From positions 124,001 to 188,000 of the forward strand of contig DASXUX010000010.1 in NCBI GenBank assembly GCA_036504595.1: a DNA stretch of 64,000 bases, given 5' to 3'. The translations under genes and the position numbers were made by a program. The stretch comes from DASXUX01 sp036504595. Its GTDB lineage: Bacteria > Planctomycetota > SZUA-567 > H5-PLA8. Of this stretch, positions 1 through 8,596 are shown piece after piece. Every line of letters starts with the position of its first letter. Positions within the stretch are counted from its first letter, which is position 1. The notes under the pieces were generated by a model. The model was not told the origin of the DNA. It made no database searches and worked only from the letters and a program-made list of their open reading frames with translations.

Positions 1-1605
1 GGCGGGAAGCTGGAACTACGGAACGAAAACGGCATCACGACCTGCCGGCCGGCTCGGCCCGGGCTGTATTTGTTTGAGGCACCGCGAGCGGGCGATGTGC
101 CGGAGCGGCGGGGCGCGGTGGTTCCGCCGGGGCGCGACGGCGTGCTAGGGGACCGGCGGCCGATCGCAAAAGTGACGAACAATCTGAAAGGCGAGGCGGG
201 CAAGCCGCTGCTCATTAATGGAATGCTGTCCTTCGATCCGGACGGCGCGGAAGAAACGCAGCAGCTTCAAGCGCGCTGGACACTGGGCGACAAGTATCGC
301 GGCGTAAAGCTGGAACCGCTGGCGAATGTGCGCGCGCATTTCACGGCGCCCAAGCCGGGGCTTTACAGCGTGTCGCTGGTGGTGAGCGACGGGCGGCTGG
401 ACTCCGAGCCGCCGGAGCATGTGTTTATCGAGATCACGCCGCCGGTAGCCGCCGAGGAGATTGCGGAAGAGTGGCTGCCGGACGTGGACCGGAGCGATCC
501 ACGCTTCCGCAAAACCACGCTGGGGCTTTGGGACAACCTGGACCGAGCGGTGCGGCTTTTTCCATCGCGGTGCGGGATTACGCTGCGGGTGGATTCGGAA
601 GTCGCGGCGCCGGAGCGGTTCGAGCAGATTCCGCTGGCTCTGGAGGTTCGGGACGGCGCGGTGCTGCATCTGGTGGATTGGATCGGGCGGCAGACGGATT
701 CGCGTTACCGGCGCGAGCCTGGCGGGCGGTCGATGTGGCTGACCACTGCTCTGCAATGGGCGAAAGAAGAGCGGCTGGAACCGGTGCCGGTGCAGGTCGA
801 TGCGCTGTATGCGAAGCCGGACGGTTCCGATCTGATGGCGTGCATTCTGCCGGGATTCAAGCAGATCATTGATTGCCGAACGGAGACGTCGCTGACATTC
901 GACGCGTCGCGGCAGATGATTCTGGGAAGCCTGCCGGCGTCGGCGTCGGCGCGGCTGAAAGAAATCTGTGAGGCGTTGCGCATTCCGGAAGGGCAGGGCT
1001 TGCCGCCGCTGGAATTACCCACGGTCGCGGAGTTCCGGTTACAGAAGACGCTCGCGGAGAAAGTGGTGACGCTGAAGCGCGAGCGGCGGCGCGTGGACTT
1101 TTTGCTGCGCGATCTGGCGGAAGTTTCGGGCGTGGCGACGGGCTGCGATCCGCGGCAGTTCACCAAAGGTCTGCCGTACGTGAACGTAGACATCGTGGAC
1201 GCTCCCCTGCGCGATGCGGTGCGGACGATCGTACATGTCGCGGGCTTCGACGGCTGCAGCGTAGAGCCGCCGGGTGGATTGTGGTTCTACCGCGGTGCGC
1301 GGCCGTATCCGTCGAGCGAGCTGCTGTGGGACCACGCCATGGTGATGACGTACGATCTGTCGCGGCTGATGCAGCAGCTTGGGCCCGCGGCAGGGATGCT
1401 GCTGAGCGGCGAGGCGATCGCGTATGCGATTCAGCGGCGGGTGTATCCGGACTCGTGGAAGGAGCCGGGAGCTCTGATCTTTTATCATCCGCCGACGCGG
1501 AAGTTGCTGGTCATGCATGGGCCGATGGCGCAGAGGCGCGTTCTGGAGTTTTTGTATGACTTGGGGCAACGGGGCGTGTGGGCATTAGGACCGGTGGAGC
1601 AGTAA
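1..1605 (+). CDS. PKD-type and secretin-N-like domain protein, 5' truncated
   Basis: The frame is open from the first base, so the gene begins before the window; the TTG at 70 is not a convincing start. Near the visible N-terminus is a PKD/Ig-like segment with the typical FDPDG, a W-containing strand and a YSVSLVVSDG strand, a fold usual in exported planctomycete proteins. The last 170 residues contain two stretches that look like the short N-terminal domain of secretins and TonB receptors (VNVDIVDAPLRDAVRTIV, followed by a glycine-rich strand). Function unknown; probably cell-surface or periplasmic. The stop TAA is followed at once by an AT-rich tandem repeat. Confidence 0.75.
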   Translation, partial: GGKLELRNENGITTCRPARPGLYLFEAPRAGDVPERRGAVVPPGRDGVLGDRRPIAKVTNNLKGEAGKPLLINGMLSFDPDGAEETQQLQARWTLGDKYRGVKLEPLANVRAHFTAPKPGLYSVSLVVSDGRLDSEPPEHVFIEITPPVAAEEIAEEWLPDVDRSDPRFRKTTLGLWDNLDRAVRLFPSRCGITLRVDSEVAAPERFEQIPLALEVRDGAVLHLVDWIGRQTDSRYRREPGGRSMWLTTALQWAKEERLEPVPVQVDALYAKPDGSDLMACILPGFKQIIDCRTETSLTFDASRQMILGSLPASASARLKEICEALRIPEGQGLPPLELPTVAEFRLQKTLAEKVVTLKRERRRVDFLLRDLAEVSGVATGCDPRQFTKGLPYVNVDIVDAPLRDAVRTIVHVAGFDGCSVEPPGGLWFYRGARPYPSSELLWDHAMVMTYDLSRLMQQLGPAAGMLLSGEAIAYAIQRRVYPDSWKEPGALIFYHPPTRKLLVMHGPMAQRRVLEFLYDLGQRGVWALGPVEQ

Positions 1606-1641
1606 ATGAATTCAAAATTAAGAATTCAAAATTAAAAATTG
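1606..1641. repeat. AT-rich short tandem repeat behind a stop codon
   Basis: Two tandem units of AATTCAAAATTAA type directly after the TAA at 1603-1605. Eighteen bases at 1624-1641 (ATTCAAAATTAAAAATTG) recur exactly, on the opposite strand, at 16385-16402. Confidence 0.8.
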
Positions 1642-1665
1642 CGGACGTACGCGAGGCGTTAGATT

Positions 1666-2295
1666 ATGGCATCGGCAGCGGGGAAGTTTATAGAGGGATT
1701 GGGCGCGCAGGTCGCCGACGCGCTCGGGCAGTATCAGTTCTTCAGATCTCGATGCGAATTTCGAAAGAGCGCCGGAGAAGGCGACGACGTTATTGTCTTG
1801 TCTGGAAACAATAAGTGGTCGCCTCACATCCATTTGTCTTTTCACGTTGGGCGAAACTTTGCAGCAGCCAAGCCCATAGAAAAGCTCCTCGGCCTTACCC
1901 CTTTCTATTACCAGATTCACCAGTGGTCGCAAAACACGAGGTACGCAAAAAGCTTGCGATTTGCCGGCCCCTGTACTTGGTCGATAGACATCAACTCCCC
2001 GCCAGAGTCTCTGGTCCCAGAGATCGTGGCAGCAATTCACGGCATCGCAGATCCCTTTCTTGAACGCTTCGCTAAGATTGAAGTCGCGCGTGATGCCCTT
2101 GCGACAAACGATCCGTGGTGCGTTGGGGGAAGTATACTTTGGCGGCAACTGCTCGTACTCGACCTGACGCTGAACGATTTGGCGCATTTTGAGACGTGGG
2201 CCAAGTCGAACCTCAAGGATTTCAGCCGCGTGCAGGCCGCAGAGATGATCGCTCAGTACCATGCAGATACCGCGCGCTTGGCGTCAAAGGAGTAA
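1666..2295 (+). CDS. hypothetical protein, 209 aa
   Basis: I do not recognise the family. The protein is soluble-looking, with no signal peptide or membrane segment, rich in Trp and aromatic residues in the first half and helical in the last 60 residues. A GAGG lies nine bases before the ATG. The stop codon overlaps the Shine-Dalgarno of the next gene (AAAGGAGTAA), so the two are probably translated together. Real gene likely because the following gene depends on this spacing; function cannot be given. Confidence 0.6.
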   Translation: MASAAGKFIEGLGAQVADALGQYQFFRSRCEFRKSAGEGDDVIVLSGNNKWSPHIHLSFHVGRNFAAAKPIEKLLGLTPFYYQIHQWSQNTRYAKSLRFAGPCTWSIDINSPPESLVPEIVAAIHGIADPFLERFAKIEVARDALATNDPWCVGGSILWRQLLVLDLTLNDLAHFETWAKSNLKDFSRVQAAEMIAQYHADTARLASKE

Positions 2296-2298
2296 GCC

Positions 2299-3474
2299 AT
2301 GTTGAAACCCACAAGCCTTTTGCTTTGCGCATTGCTGCTGTCCTGCCTGGGATTTGCCGCCGATGGCACATGGGGAGAGTCCAAGGGCGGCCTGCAGAGT
2401 TCGCTTTCGGCGGGGGAATTGACGGCGGGGGCGAAGTTTGAGATCAGGTTGAGCTTGCGCAATCAGGGGGCGGCGGCGGTGACGCTGCCGGCGGGGAAGG
2501 ATGTTTTCGGGTGGCTGTTCATTTCGCAGCAGAGCGATGAAGGGAAAAAGGCTTACTTCACCGACAAGCTGCTTGTCACCGAGGGCATCGAGTGGCCGGC
2601 GGAATTGAAGACGGACAAAGTGGTGGAGTTCAAGCCGCGCGATCTGGGCGAGGCCAGTGTGTATAAGTTCGAAAAAGGGCTGAAGATGAGCGGTGGGTAT
2701 CCGGTGGCGCCCGACGGCGGGGAGTTCAAGGCGGCGGGTAAGCTGGGGGCTCTGATGTCGCCGGGAAAGGCGAGCGGGAAGCTGTTCCTGTTTTTTCCGG
2801 CGAAGGACGCGCCGATGCTGCTGACGTCGAACACGTTCGAGTTCGAGATCACTTCGCCGGACCTGACGAAGCTTTCGCCGGAAGCGCGGAAGACCGTCGT
2901 GAAAGAACTGCTGGCGCAGTTCGACCGCGATCCGTTCGGCGGCAAGGCGGCTCACGAACGCGCCGTAAAATTGGGCAAGCAGATCGTGCCCGATCTGGTG
3001 GCGGCGATGAAGGAGAAGCGGCCGGACCATTCGCGGATGTGGATCGCGACGACGATCGCCGATATTCCGTGCCCGGAAGCGACGGCTGAATGCATCGCTC
3101 TATTGCAGGACCCGCAGAGCGATCTGCGGTCGGTGATCGCGTATCACGGCGTGAAGCAGAACGACCCGAAGCTGGATGCCGCGTTGCTTGCGGCCGGGAA
3201 GAAGGCGAAGGGCGAAGGCTTCGTCGCGTACGGACTGCTGGGCTTCATGTGCTTCCGTGGGACCGTGCCGCCGGAATTTCTGGAGGTAGGGCTGGAGAGC
3301 ACCGACCCGCGGGCGCGTTCGACGGTGGTCAATGTTCTGGCCGGCGCGGCGAGCGAGTACAACGTGGCTCGGCTGAAACAGCTCACGCACGACAAGGAGC
3401 CGCGGATTCGGGCGACGGCGCAGAAGGTTTTGGATGCGATGAACACGGCGGCGGCGGCGGGCGGGAAGCAGTAG
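2299..3474 (+). CDS. exported HEAT-repeat protein
   Basis: A signal peptide (residues 1-20, hydrophobic LLLCALLLSCLGFA) is followed by a beta-rich domain at about 30-190 resembling intracellular-proteinase-inhibitor (BsuPI) type Ig folds, and then HEAT-like alpha repeats at about 195-380. Such proteins act as periplasmic scaffolds; no catalytic residues are visible. Strong AAAGGAG Shine-Dalgarno, start three bases after the previous stop. The coding sequence ends CAG-TAG, and that TAG is the first element of a GCAGTAGGCAGGA tandem repeat. Confidence 0.75.
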   Translation: MLKPTSLLLCALLLSCLGFAADGTWGESKGGLQSSLSAGELTAGAKFEIRLSLRNQGAAAVTLPAGKDVFGWLFISQQSDEGKKAYFTDKLLVTEGIEWPAELKTDKVVEFKPRDLGEASVYKFEKGLKMSGGYPVAPDGGEFKAAGKLGALMSPGKASGKLFLFFPAKDAPMLLTSNTFEFEITSPDLTKLSPEARKTVVKELLAQFDRDPFGGKAAHERAVKLGKQIVPDLVAAMKEKRPDHSRMWIATTIADIPCPEATAECIALLQDPQSDLRSVIAYHGVKQNDPKLDAALLAAGKKAKGEGFVAYGLLGFMCFRGTVPPEFLEVGLESTDPRARSTVVNVLAGAASEYNVARLKQLTHDKEPRIRATAQKVLDAMNTAAAAGGKQ

Positions 3475-3580
3475 GCAGGAGGCAGGCGCAGTAGGCAGGA
3501 CGCAGTGGCAGTAAGCAGGATGCAGGAGTCGGTAAGCAGGAACGGCGGATTGCGGAATTCGGATTACGGATTGAACGACG
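3466..3580. repeat. GCAGTAGGCAGGA tandem repeat followed by GGATTGCGGA-type repeat
   Basis: Five or six degenerate copies of GCAGTAGGCAGGA/TGCAGGAGTCG run from 3466 to 3540 and include the stop codon of the HEAT gene (3472-3474). A second family (GGATTGCGGAATTCGGATTA) follows at 3547-3575. The first family recurs inverted at 22279-22312, also at a stop codon. Confidence 0.8.
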
Positions 3581-3593
3581 AAGCGCGGAGATC

Positions 3594-4088
3594 ATGGCGG
3601 TGGCTTCTTTTGATTGCTTCGGCGAGACAGATCCGCGGAAAATGCCGACGCATCTTTTCTTTGGCGCACTGCATATCGACTATGGTTCCGCTCAGCGGGC
3701 GGACGTTGCCAAGCAGGATTTTTCCGTCTGCCCACGACACTGGTACGTCAATGCAACCTTTCGATGTAAAGCGTGCGACACCAAGTTCGTCTTCTCGGCA
3801 GAGGAGCAGCGTTTCTGGTATGAGGAGCGGAGGTTCTATGTTGATTCCCGACCGCGACAATGCCCTGCGTGCAGGAAACAGGATCGAAGAATGAAGTTAC
3901 TGAAGCAGCGATACGACAGCCTGATCTCGAAAGCAGTCGCGGGCAAAGACGTGGGGGCGAAGCAGGCAGTGGTATCGCTCCTGGATGAGTTGGCGTCCTC
4001 GTCATACCCCCTGACGAAACGGACGGCAGAGCGTCGTCAGCTCTTGCTGAAGCAAATAAAAAAGCAACAAGCCGAAGGAAAGCGATGA
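3594..4088 (+). CDS. probable zinc-ribbon domain protein
   Basis: Residues 55-105 carry two CxxC knuckles (CKAC and CPAC) flanking an F-x-F-S-A-E-E-Q-x-F-W-Y stretch, the signature of the small zinc-ribbon family with the F-C-x-x-C-x-x-x-F-x-F-T-x-x-E-Q pattern (Pfam zf-trcl type). The C-terminal half is basic and helical. The binding partner is unknown; DNA or RNA binding is the usual guess. The start is uncertain: ATG at 3594 has no clear ribosome site, and the ATG at 3642 is an alternative. Confidence 0.65.
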   Translation: MAVASFDCFGETDPRKMPTHLFFGALHIDYGSAQRADVAKQDFSVCPRHWYVNATFRCKACDTKFVFSAEEQRFWYEERRFYVDSRPRQCPACRKQDRRMKLLKQRYDSLISKAVAGKDVGAKQAVVSLLDELASSSYPLTKRTAERRQLLLKQIKKQQAEGKR

Positions 4089-4392
4089 CAGGCGACCGCG
4101 ATGTCGTGCTTGGCCATTCGGGACAGGCCATTCGGGATAGAGCACGCCAATTCTGAACGGGCGGCTCGAGTGCCGCATTCGTGGGCGCCGTGAAGGCTGG
4201 AAGCGGGTCGTGCCGATGGGTGTTTCTTGAGGGCTTCTTGCGCCTGCGGCGCCCAGCCGGCACGATGGCCGGGCTGGGCCACCCCTCACATTCCGCAATC
4301 CGAAATCTGCAATCCGCAATCGTCAGCCGCACGGGCAGCCAACGGCGAACAGAGGCTGCCCGTGCCACACACCAATCCGCAATCCGCAATCG
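4089..4392. other. repeat-filled gap between convergent genes
   Basis: No gene seen. The gap holds a tandem GGCCATTCGGGA (4112-4138), an imperfect palindrome of GCCCAGCCGGC type (4252-4280), the CAATCCGCAATC tandem repeat (4290-4322 and 4373-4392) and, nested between its two halves, the 11-bp-stem palindrome at 4330-4364. The TGA stop of the minus-strand oxidoreductase (4393-4395) abuts the repeat. Confidence 0.75.
4330..4371 (+). repeat. palindromic REP-like element, copy 1
   Basis: CACGGGCAGCC (4330-4340) pairs perfectly with GGCTGCCCGTG (4354-4364) around a 13-base loop, followed by CCACACAC. A second copy at 37788-37830 differs at one loop base. Confidence 0.85.
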
Positions 4393-5679
4393 TCAAATCT
4401 GCCACGGCGGTCGCTGGGCGACGGAGAGCATCTTGTCGGCTTCGGGGTCGTTGAGGAATTGCTCCTTTACGGGATCCCAAGTCAGCTTGCGGCCGAGTTT
4501 CACGGCGATGCCGCCGAGCAACAGGATGCTGATGGCTCGGTGGCCGGTTTCGGCGGGGCAGATGGGGGCTTTGCGGCTGCGCACGCAGTCGAGGAAATTG
4601 TCGGCGTGGCTTTCGTACTTGTAGAGGCGCAGGTCTTTGCTCGTGAGGGGCTGTTCCAAAATCTTCGCCGGTTCGGAGTAGATGCGTTCGCGATTGACGA
4701 TGATGCGTCCTTCGCTGCCGATGAAGCCGATCGGGCCGCTATCGTCGGTCTTCACGCCGGGGACGGGGCAGCCGTAAACGTTCATCTTGTTGGCATAGCG
4801 GTAGACGAGTTTGCCTTCTTCAAAATCGATCTCGGTCGGACCGGTAGTGTCGCCATCGACGGCCCACTGGCAGATGTCGTAATGATGCTGGCCCCAGTTG
4901 TCGCTGCCCCAGCCATAAAGGTGCGCGCCGCAATTGCCGTTGTAGTTGACGAACGGCGCCGGACCGATGAAGAGTTCCCAATCGAGGCCGGCGGGAACTG
5001 GCTTGCCTGGGCCCGAGTACGGCGCGGGGTTGAAACCGCCGCCGCCGAGCGCGGCGTAGGCACCTTTGAACTCGCCCAGCCGGCCGTTGCGGACGTACTC
5101 GCACGCTCGGCGGAACATGCCGAGGTAGCAGCAGCGCTGCTGCGTGCCGGCCTGGTAAATGCGGCCGTAGCGCGCGCTGGCTTCCGCGACTTTGCGGCCT
5201 TCGGCCAGAACCAGGCTGGTCGGTTTTTCGCAGTAGACGTCCTTGCCGGCTTTCATCGCCATGGCACTCATGGTGGCGTGCCAGTGCGCGGGAGTGACAA
5301 CGAGGACGGCGTCGATGTCGGGGCGCGCGATGACGTCGCGGAAATCGACGTAGCATTCGCAAGACTTGTATGAATCGGTGGCGGCTTTGCTGGCGTAGTG
5401 CTGGTTGACGCGCGCCTTCGCGCCTTCGCGCTTGTTCTTCCACACGTCGCAGACAGCCTGCACCTGGACTTCGTTGCGGCCAAGGTAGCCGCCGCTGACG
5501 TACGTCCAAGCTCCGCCGAATAGATGCCCGCTGCCTTGTCCGCCGAGGCCAATGAAGCCCATGTTGATGCGTTCGCTGGGCGGGACGGCGCCGTCTTTCC
5601 CGAGGGCTCGCGCAGGGATGAAGTACGGAGCAGCAACGGCGGCTGCGGCGGCTTTAAGGAATGAGCGGCGGCTGGGCAT
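4393..5679 (-). CDS. Tat-exported Gfo/Idh/MocA family oxidoreductase
   Basis: The start at 5679 is chosen because AGGAG lies seven bases upstream and the protein then opens with a twin-arginine signal (SRRSFLKAAAAAVAAPYF); an open frame continues upstream but only through non-coding repeats. The Rossmann motif GFIGLGGQGSG follows at about 45, then the EKP motif (YCEKPTSLV) and the C-terminal alpha/beta domain. 428 residues, usual for the planctomycete secreted branch. These are NAD(P)-dependent sugar oxidoreductases; the substrate is unknown. Confidence 0.9.
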   Translation of the reverse strand: MPSRRSFLKAAAAAVAAPYFIPARALGKDGAVPPSERINMGFIGLGGQGSGHLFGGAWTYVSGGYLGRNEVQVQAVCDVWKNKREGAKARVNQHYASKAATDSYKSCECYVDFRDVIARPDIDAVLVVTPAHWHATMSAMAMKAGKDVYCEKPTSLVLAEGRKVAEASARYGRIYQAGTQQRCCYLGMFRRACEYVRNGRLGEFKGAYAALGGGGFNPAPYSGPGKPVPAGLDWELFIGPAPFVNYNGNCGAHLYGWGSDNWGQHHYDICQWAVDGDTTGPTEIDFEEGKLVYRYANKMNVYGCPVPGVKTDDSGPIGFIGSEGRIIVNRERIYSEPAKILEQPLTSKDLRLYKYESHADNFLDCVRSRKAPICPAETGHRAISILLLGGIAVKLGRKLTWDPVKEQFLNDPEADKMLSVAQRPPWQI

Positions 5680-5813
5680 GGGCGGGTCTCCTGGCTTTGA
5701 TGAACTCTGGCTTAATGGAATACGCCGCGAGCGCAACGGCAGACGAGAAAAAAGACGGGGGGACGGGGAGACGGGGGGACGGGGGGAAAACGGAAGGAGG
5801 CGGGAGGAAGTGG

Positions 5814-5833
5814 CGCAATCCTCCTGGATTGCG
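5814..5833 (+). repeat. CGCAATCC palindrome, copy 1
   Basis: CGCAATCCTCCTGGATTGCG: an 8-bp perfect stem with a TCCT loop. Same sequence at 32108-32127; reverse-orientation copies at 6032-6051 and 32137-32156. Confidence 0.85.
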
Positions 5834-6031
5834 AGTGGCAAGGAAGGACGGGATGCATTGAGGGACGGAAGGACGCGGAGACGAGGAGATGCAAGCGCAA
5901 GGCGAGCGGCGCGCGCTTGCCCCCTCACCCCTAACCCCTCTCCCTCGCGGGGGAGAGGGGAACCGGAGCGACGGGCAGGATGACCGCACGACGGACGGCA
6001 GGCCGGAGGCCTGCGGTACGAAGGAACGGCA

Positions 6032-6051
6032 CGCAATCCGGGAGGATTGCG
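6032..6051 (-). repeat. CGCAATCC palindrome, copy 2
   Basis: CGCAATCCGGGAGGATTGCG: the same 8-bp stem with a GGGA loop, inverted relative to copy 1. It lies six bases from the stop codon of the desaturase. Confidence 0.85.
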
Positions 6052-6057
6052 CTACTT

Positions 6058-7179
6058 TCAGGGGCGGGGGGCGAGTTGGTTGACGGTGCGGAGGATCCAA
6101 CGCCATTCTTTGCGGGCTTGTTTGAGGCGGGCGCGATAGCTGCGGTAGGTCGTCCGCCATTGTTTCGATAGACCCTGGCGGCGCAGTTCGGCTTGTTCAG
6201 ACCACAAGTGCACAGCAGCCTCCAAGTTGGCTCGCGCGGTGGCCATGCGTTGGGCGAGTTGCGCCTTCAGGGAAGGATCGGCTTTGGCGATGCGGGCTTC
6301 GACATGCCGCGCGGTGACCTTGATGCGGGCCTGTTCGATAACCGGTTCGGGCGTGGCGTTGAGGGCTTTGGCCAGGCCCAGCCACTTCAGCCCGCGAATG
6401 AACCACTTGGCGGGATCCCACGCGTACCAACTGATTCCGTTGCGGAAGTCGCCGGGAAAACGGTGGTGGAAACTGTGGTAGCCTTCGCCAAAGGTCAGCA
6501 GCGCGACGGCCCAATTGTCTCGCGCGGAAGATTTTTCATCGTACGACGGCGTGCCGAACTGATGGGCGATCGAGTTGACGAAAAACGTCGAGTGATGGAC
6601 CAGCACGATTCGCAGGAAGCCGCCCCACAAGAGGCCGGCGAGCGCGTTGCCAAAGAGCGCTCCGATGAGCGTCGGGAGGCCCAAGCCGCCGGCGAGCAGG
6701 AGGACTTTGTACCAGCGATGCTGCCACATCACGACGGGGTTTTTCTGCAGATCGCGCACGTTGTCGAGGCGGTTGGCGTAGTGATCGATATGGAAAATCC
6801 AGACGATATGCGCCCACCAGAAACCGCGCCGGATGCTGTACGGATCCCATTCCTGTTCGGGGTAAGCGTGGTGCCTGCGGTGGCCGGCGGACCAGCGCAG
6901 GATCGAGTTCTGCGCGGCCATCGCTCCGAAGATGGCATAAAAGAGCTGCACCCACCGGGAGCATTCATAACTGCGATGCGAAAAGTAGCGGTGGTAGCCG
7001 GCGCAGATGGAAAGGCCCACCAGAATGTAAAGGCCGGCGGTGAGCGACGGCATCCACCAATGAAAGCCGGTGTGAAAGGTGTGCCAGGCGAGGACGGGGA
7101 CGGCCAGCACAGGAGAGAGCGTCAAAAAAACGATGTTGACCCAATCCTTGCGGATGGGGCTGGCGGATGCGGCTATCAC
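6058..7179 (-). CDS. acyl-CoA/acyl-lipid delta-9 type fatty acid desaturase
   Basis: Membrane di-iron desaturase that introduces a cis double bond into fatty acyl chains. The three histidine boxes are present: HRYFSH, HRRHH and HSFHH, with the WSAGHRRHH and EGYHSFHH contexts typical of the OLE1/DesC branch. Two hydrophobic hairpins precede box 1 and separate box 2 from box 3. A basic helical tail of about 90 residues after the core is unusual. Start GTG at 7179 is preferred (AGGAA seven bases upstream); an in-frame start at 7245 would add 22 residues. Confidence 0.9.
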   Translation of the reverse strand: MIAASASPIRKDWVNIVFLTLSPVLAVPVLAWHTFHTGFHWWMPSLTAGLYILVGLSICAGYHRYFSHRSYECSRWVQLFYAIFGAMAAQNSILRWSAGHRRHHAYPEQEWDPYSIRRGFWWAHIVWIFHIDHYANRLDNVRDLQKNPVVMWQHRWYKVLLLAGGLGLPTLIGALFGNALAGLLWGGFLRIVLVHHSTFFVNSIAHQFGTPSYDEKSSARDNWAVALLTFGEGYHSFHHRFPGDFRNGISWYAWDPAKWFIRGLKWLGLAKALNATPEPVIEQARIKVTARHVEARIAKADPSLKAQLAQRMATARANLEAAVHLWSEQAELRRQGLSKQWRTTYRSYRARLKQARKEWRWILRTVNQLAPRP

Positions 7180-7299
7180 GGTTGTGTTCCTGAAACTATG
7201 TTGGTTGAACAGTGGCGGAGTCTGCGAATAACAGGCAAGGACCACTACGAATTATCTTATCCAGAGGAGGGGACAAAGCAACGGGGAATACGAGGCACG

Positions 7300-7331
7300 G
7301 AAATCTCAAATTCGAAATCCGAAATTCGAAG
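7300..7331. repeat. AAATTCGAAATCC tandem repeat
   Basis: Degenerate units of CAAATTCGAAATCCGAAATT between the desaturase and the HicA gene, in the 5' region of the desaturase. Confidence 0.65.
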
Positions 7332-7396
7332 GAAACGGACAAGAAGAAAACGGAAAAAACACAACGGAGTGGCGAGCGGGGAGCGCTGCCGGAGCG

Positions 7397-7609
7397 CTAA
7401 AGATCATCCGGCTTCAACCCGGTACGTTTTTCAATACGCGCGAGCATACGGGGGCCAATCTCTTCATGGTCGTGAAAAGCAAAGACGAAATCGGGCCAGC
7501 CAGGTCGAGCGAGAACACGATGTGAGCCGCTCTGGCGCTTAACGATCCAGCCGAGCCTCAGCAAGGCGGCGAGGACTCTGCTTGATCGAGTGGATGGCCA
7601 TTGGCTCAT
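7397..7609 (-). CDS. hicA: HicA-type mRNA interferase toxin
   Basis: Seventy residues of the HicA double-stranded RNA-binding-like fold: an N-terminal helix, then GWIVKRQSGSHRVLARPG, in which the GSH histidine is the catalytic residue of the family, then a C-terminal helix. ATG overlaps the hicB stop by four bases (ATGA), so antitoxin is made first. Second HicBA pair in the window at 46182-46609. Confidence 0.85.
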   Translation of the reverse strand: MSQWPSTRSSRVLAALLRLGWIVKRQSGSHRVLARPGWPDFVFAFHDHEEIGPRMLARIEKRTGLKPDDL

Positions 7610-7806
7610 GCTGAGACCGCAAACAGCTCGCGGAGTTCCGGCACGTCTTCACCATGCTCCAAGCGATCTGCGATGACACGAAGCGCTAAAGCCTGCACTT
7701 TGGACAGAGCCGCGTTGCGCGTCCGGCCGTAAGCTAGCACGCCTGGAAGTTCCATGACTTCGGCGATCCAGCGCCCGCCCGTTTCTCGCTCAGTTTCGAT
7801 CGTCAT
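7606..7806 (-). CDS. hicB: HicB-type antitoxin
   Basis: Partial RNase-H-like HicB fold: IETERETGGRWIAEVMELPGV followed by the alternating A-x-x-K-x-x-A-L helix. Short (66 aa) and without an obvious DNA-binding tail, so autoregulation may need another factor. It precedes and overlaps hicA, the order usual for this variant. Confidence 0.85.
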   Translation of the reverse strand: MTIETERETGGRWIAEVMELPGVLAYGRTRNAALSKVQALALRVIADRLEHGEDVPELRELFAVSA

Positions 7807-7867
7807 GTCTAGCGTTCCTGCGCCGTCAATAGTCTACCCCTGGGCCGACGCTGGCGCAACTTTGCGA

Positions 7868-8122
7868 TCAGTGGCGGAAGTGGACGAAGAGGCGGCCGAA
7901 GTTTTTGCTGTCTTTTTCGATGCGGTGGTATTGGGATTTAATTTCGGGGCGGTTGAGGAACTTGATGACCTTTTCCTTCAGTTTGCCGCTGCCTTTGCCG
8001 GGGATGATTTCGACGAGGACGATGCGCTTTTCACCGGCTTCGCGGATAACGCGCTGAAGTTCGTCTTCAATGTCGCGGCCTTTGTTGAAGATGTCGTGGA
8101 GGTCGAGGGTGATTTTGGCCAT
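7868..8122 (-). CDS. Smr domain protein
   Basis: A stand-alone small MutS-related domain: ITLDLHDIF at the N-terminus (LDLH motif), then VEIIPGKGSGKLKEKV, the G-K-G-x-G loop of the family, and a C-terminal strand. Smr domains bind or cleave branched or structured nucleic acid. Start at 8122 chosen because GGGAG sits eight bases upstream; the ATG at 8137 would add five residues and has no ribosome site. Confidence 0.8.
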   Translation of the reverse strand: MAKITLDLHDIFNKGRDIEDELQRVIREAGEKRIVLVEIIPGKGSGKLKEKVIKFLNRPEIKSQYHRIEKDSKNFGRLFVHFRH

Positions 8123-8157
8123 CGGGTTGTCTCCCATTCGGGGCGTTACAACTGCTT

Positions 8158-8272
8158 ACCGCAGAGGACGCGGAGGACGCAGAGGAAAAGGAAAGGGGAT
8201 AGGGTTCAGGGGTCGGGGTTCAGTATAGGCATGCTCGAAGCCTGAACCCTAGACCCTGGACCCTGGACCCTA
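8158..8272. repeat. inverted tandem repeats at the ppnP stop codon
   Basis: A GCAGAGGACGCGGAGGACGC tract (8161-8185) is followed by an inverted pair: GGGTTCAGGGGTCGGGGTTC (8201-8222) against CCTGAACCCTAGACCCTGGACC (8241-8270). The ppnP stop (TAG, 8270-8272 on the minus strand) is part of the right arm. Confidence 0.85.
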
Positions 8273-8596
8273 AGAAATAAACGAGCAGACGTATTCGCAG
8301 AGGCCGGATTTGACTTCGATGTCGAAGCCGGACTTGGACGGGACTTCGAAAAGCTGGCCGGCGAAGTAGTTCTTCAGGTCGGGCTGGCCGTCGAGTTTGA
8401 CGGTGCACTGACCGGCGACGATTTCCATGCGTTCGGCCTTGTCGGTGCCAAAGTGGAACTTTCCAGCGTAGATCAGGCCGAGGGTCTTCTTGCTGCCATC
8501 GGCGAAGAGGATGCTGTGGCTGACGACTTTTCCGTCGAAGTAGACGTTGGCCTTGGCGACGGCGGTGACGTTTTGGAATTCGGTTGGGGCTGCCAT
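8270..8596 (-). CDS. ppnP: pyrimidine/purine nucleoside phosphorylase (DUF1255)
   Basis: Single-domain cupin that phosphorolyses nucleosides to base and ribose-1-phosphate in nucleoside salvage. The family pattern is clear over the whole 108 residues: ANVYFDGKVVSHSILFADGS, KTLG, YAGKFHFGT, ERMEIVAG, VKLDG and FEVPSKSGFDIEV, ending in YVCSFI. GGAG lies upstream of the ATG. Confidence 0.92.
   Translation of the reverse strand: MAAPTEFQNVTAVAKANVYFDGKVVSHSILFADGSKKTLGLIYAGKFHFGTDKAERMEIVAGQCTVKLDGQPDLKNYFAGQLFEVPSKSGFDIEVKSGLCEYVCSFIS

Larger units (their letters stand above)
5680..6057. repeat. repeat-rich gap with G-rich tandem tracts
   Basis: No gene seen. Contents in order: GACGGGGGGACGGGGAGA tandem tract (5754-5790), the 20-bp palindrome (5814-5833), GGACGGAAGGACGCGGAGACG units (5860-5890), a CCCCTCACCCCTAACCCC stem with GGGGGAGAGGGG (5922-5961), and a second 20-bp palindrome (6032-6051) just before the desaturase stop. 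The G-rich family has a C-rich counterpart at 52040-52168. Confidence 0.8.

Noticed and set aside
3466..3540. CRISPR array
   Set aside because: Units are short, degenerate and directly adjoining without unique spacers; no cas gene is near. The same holds for the other tandem tracts.
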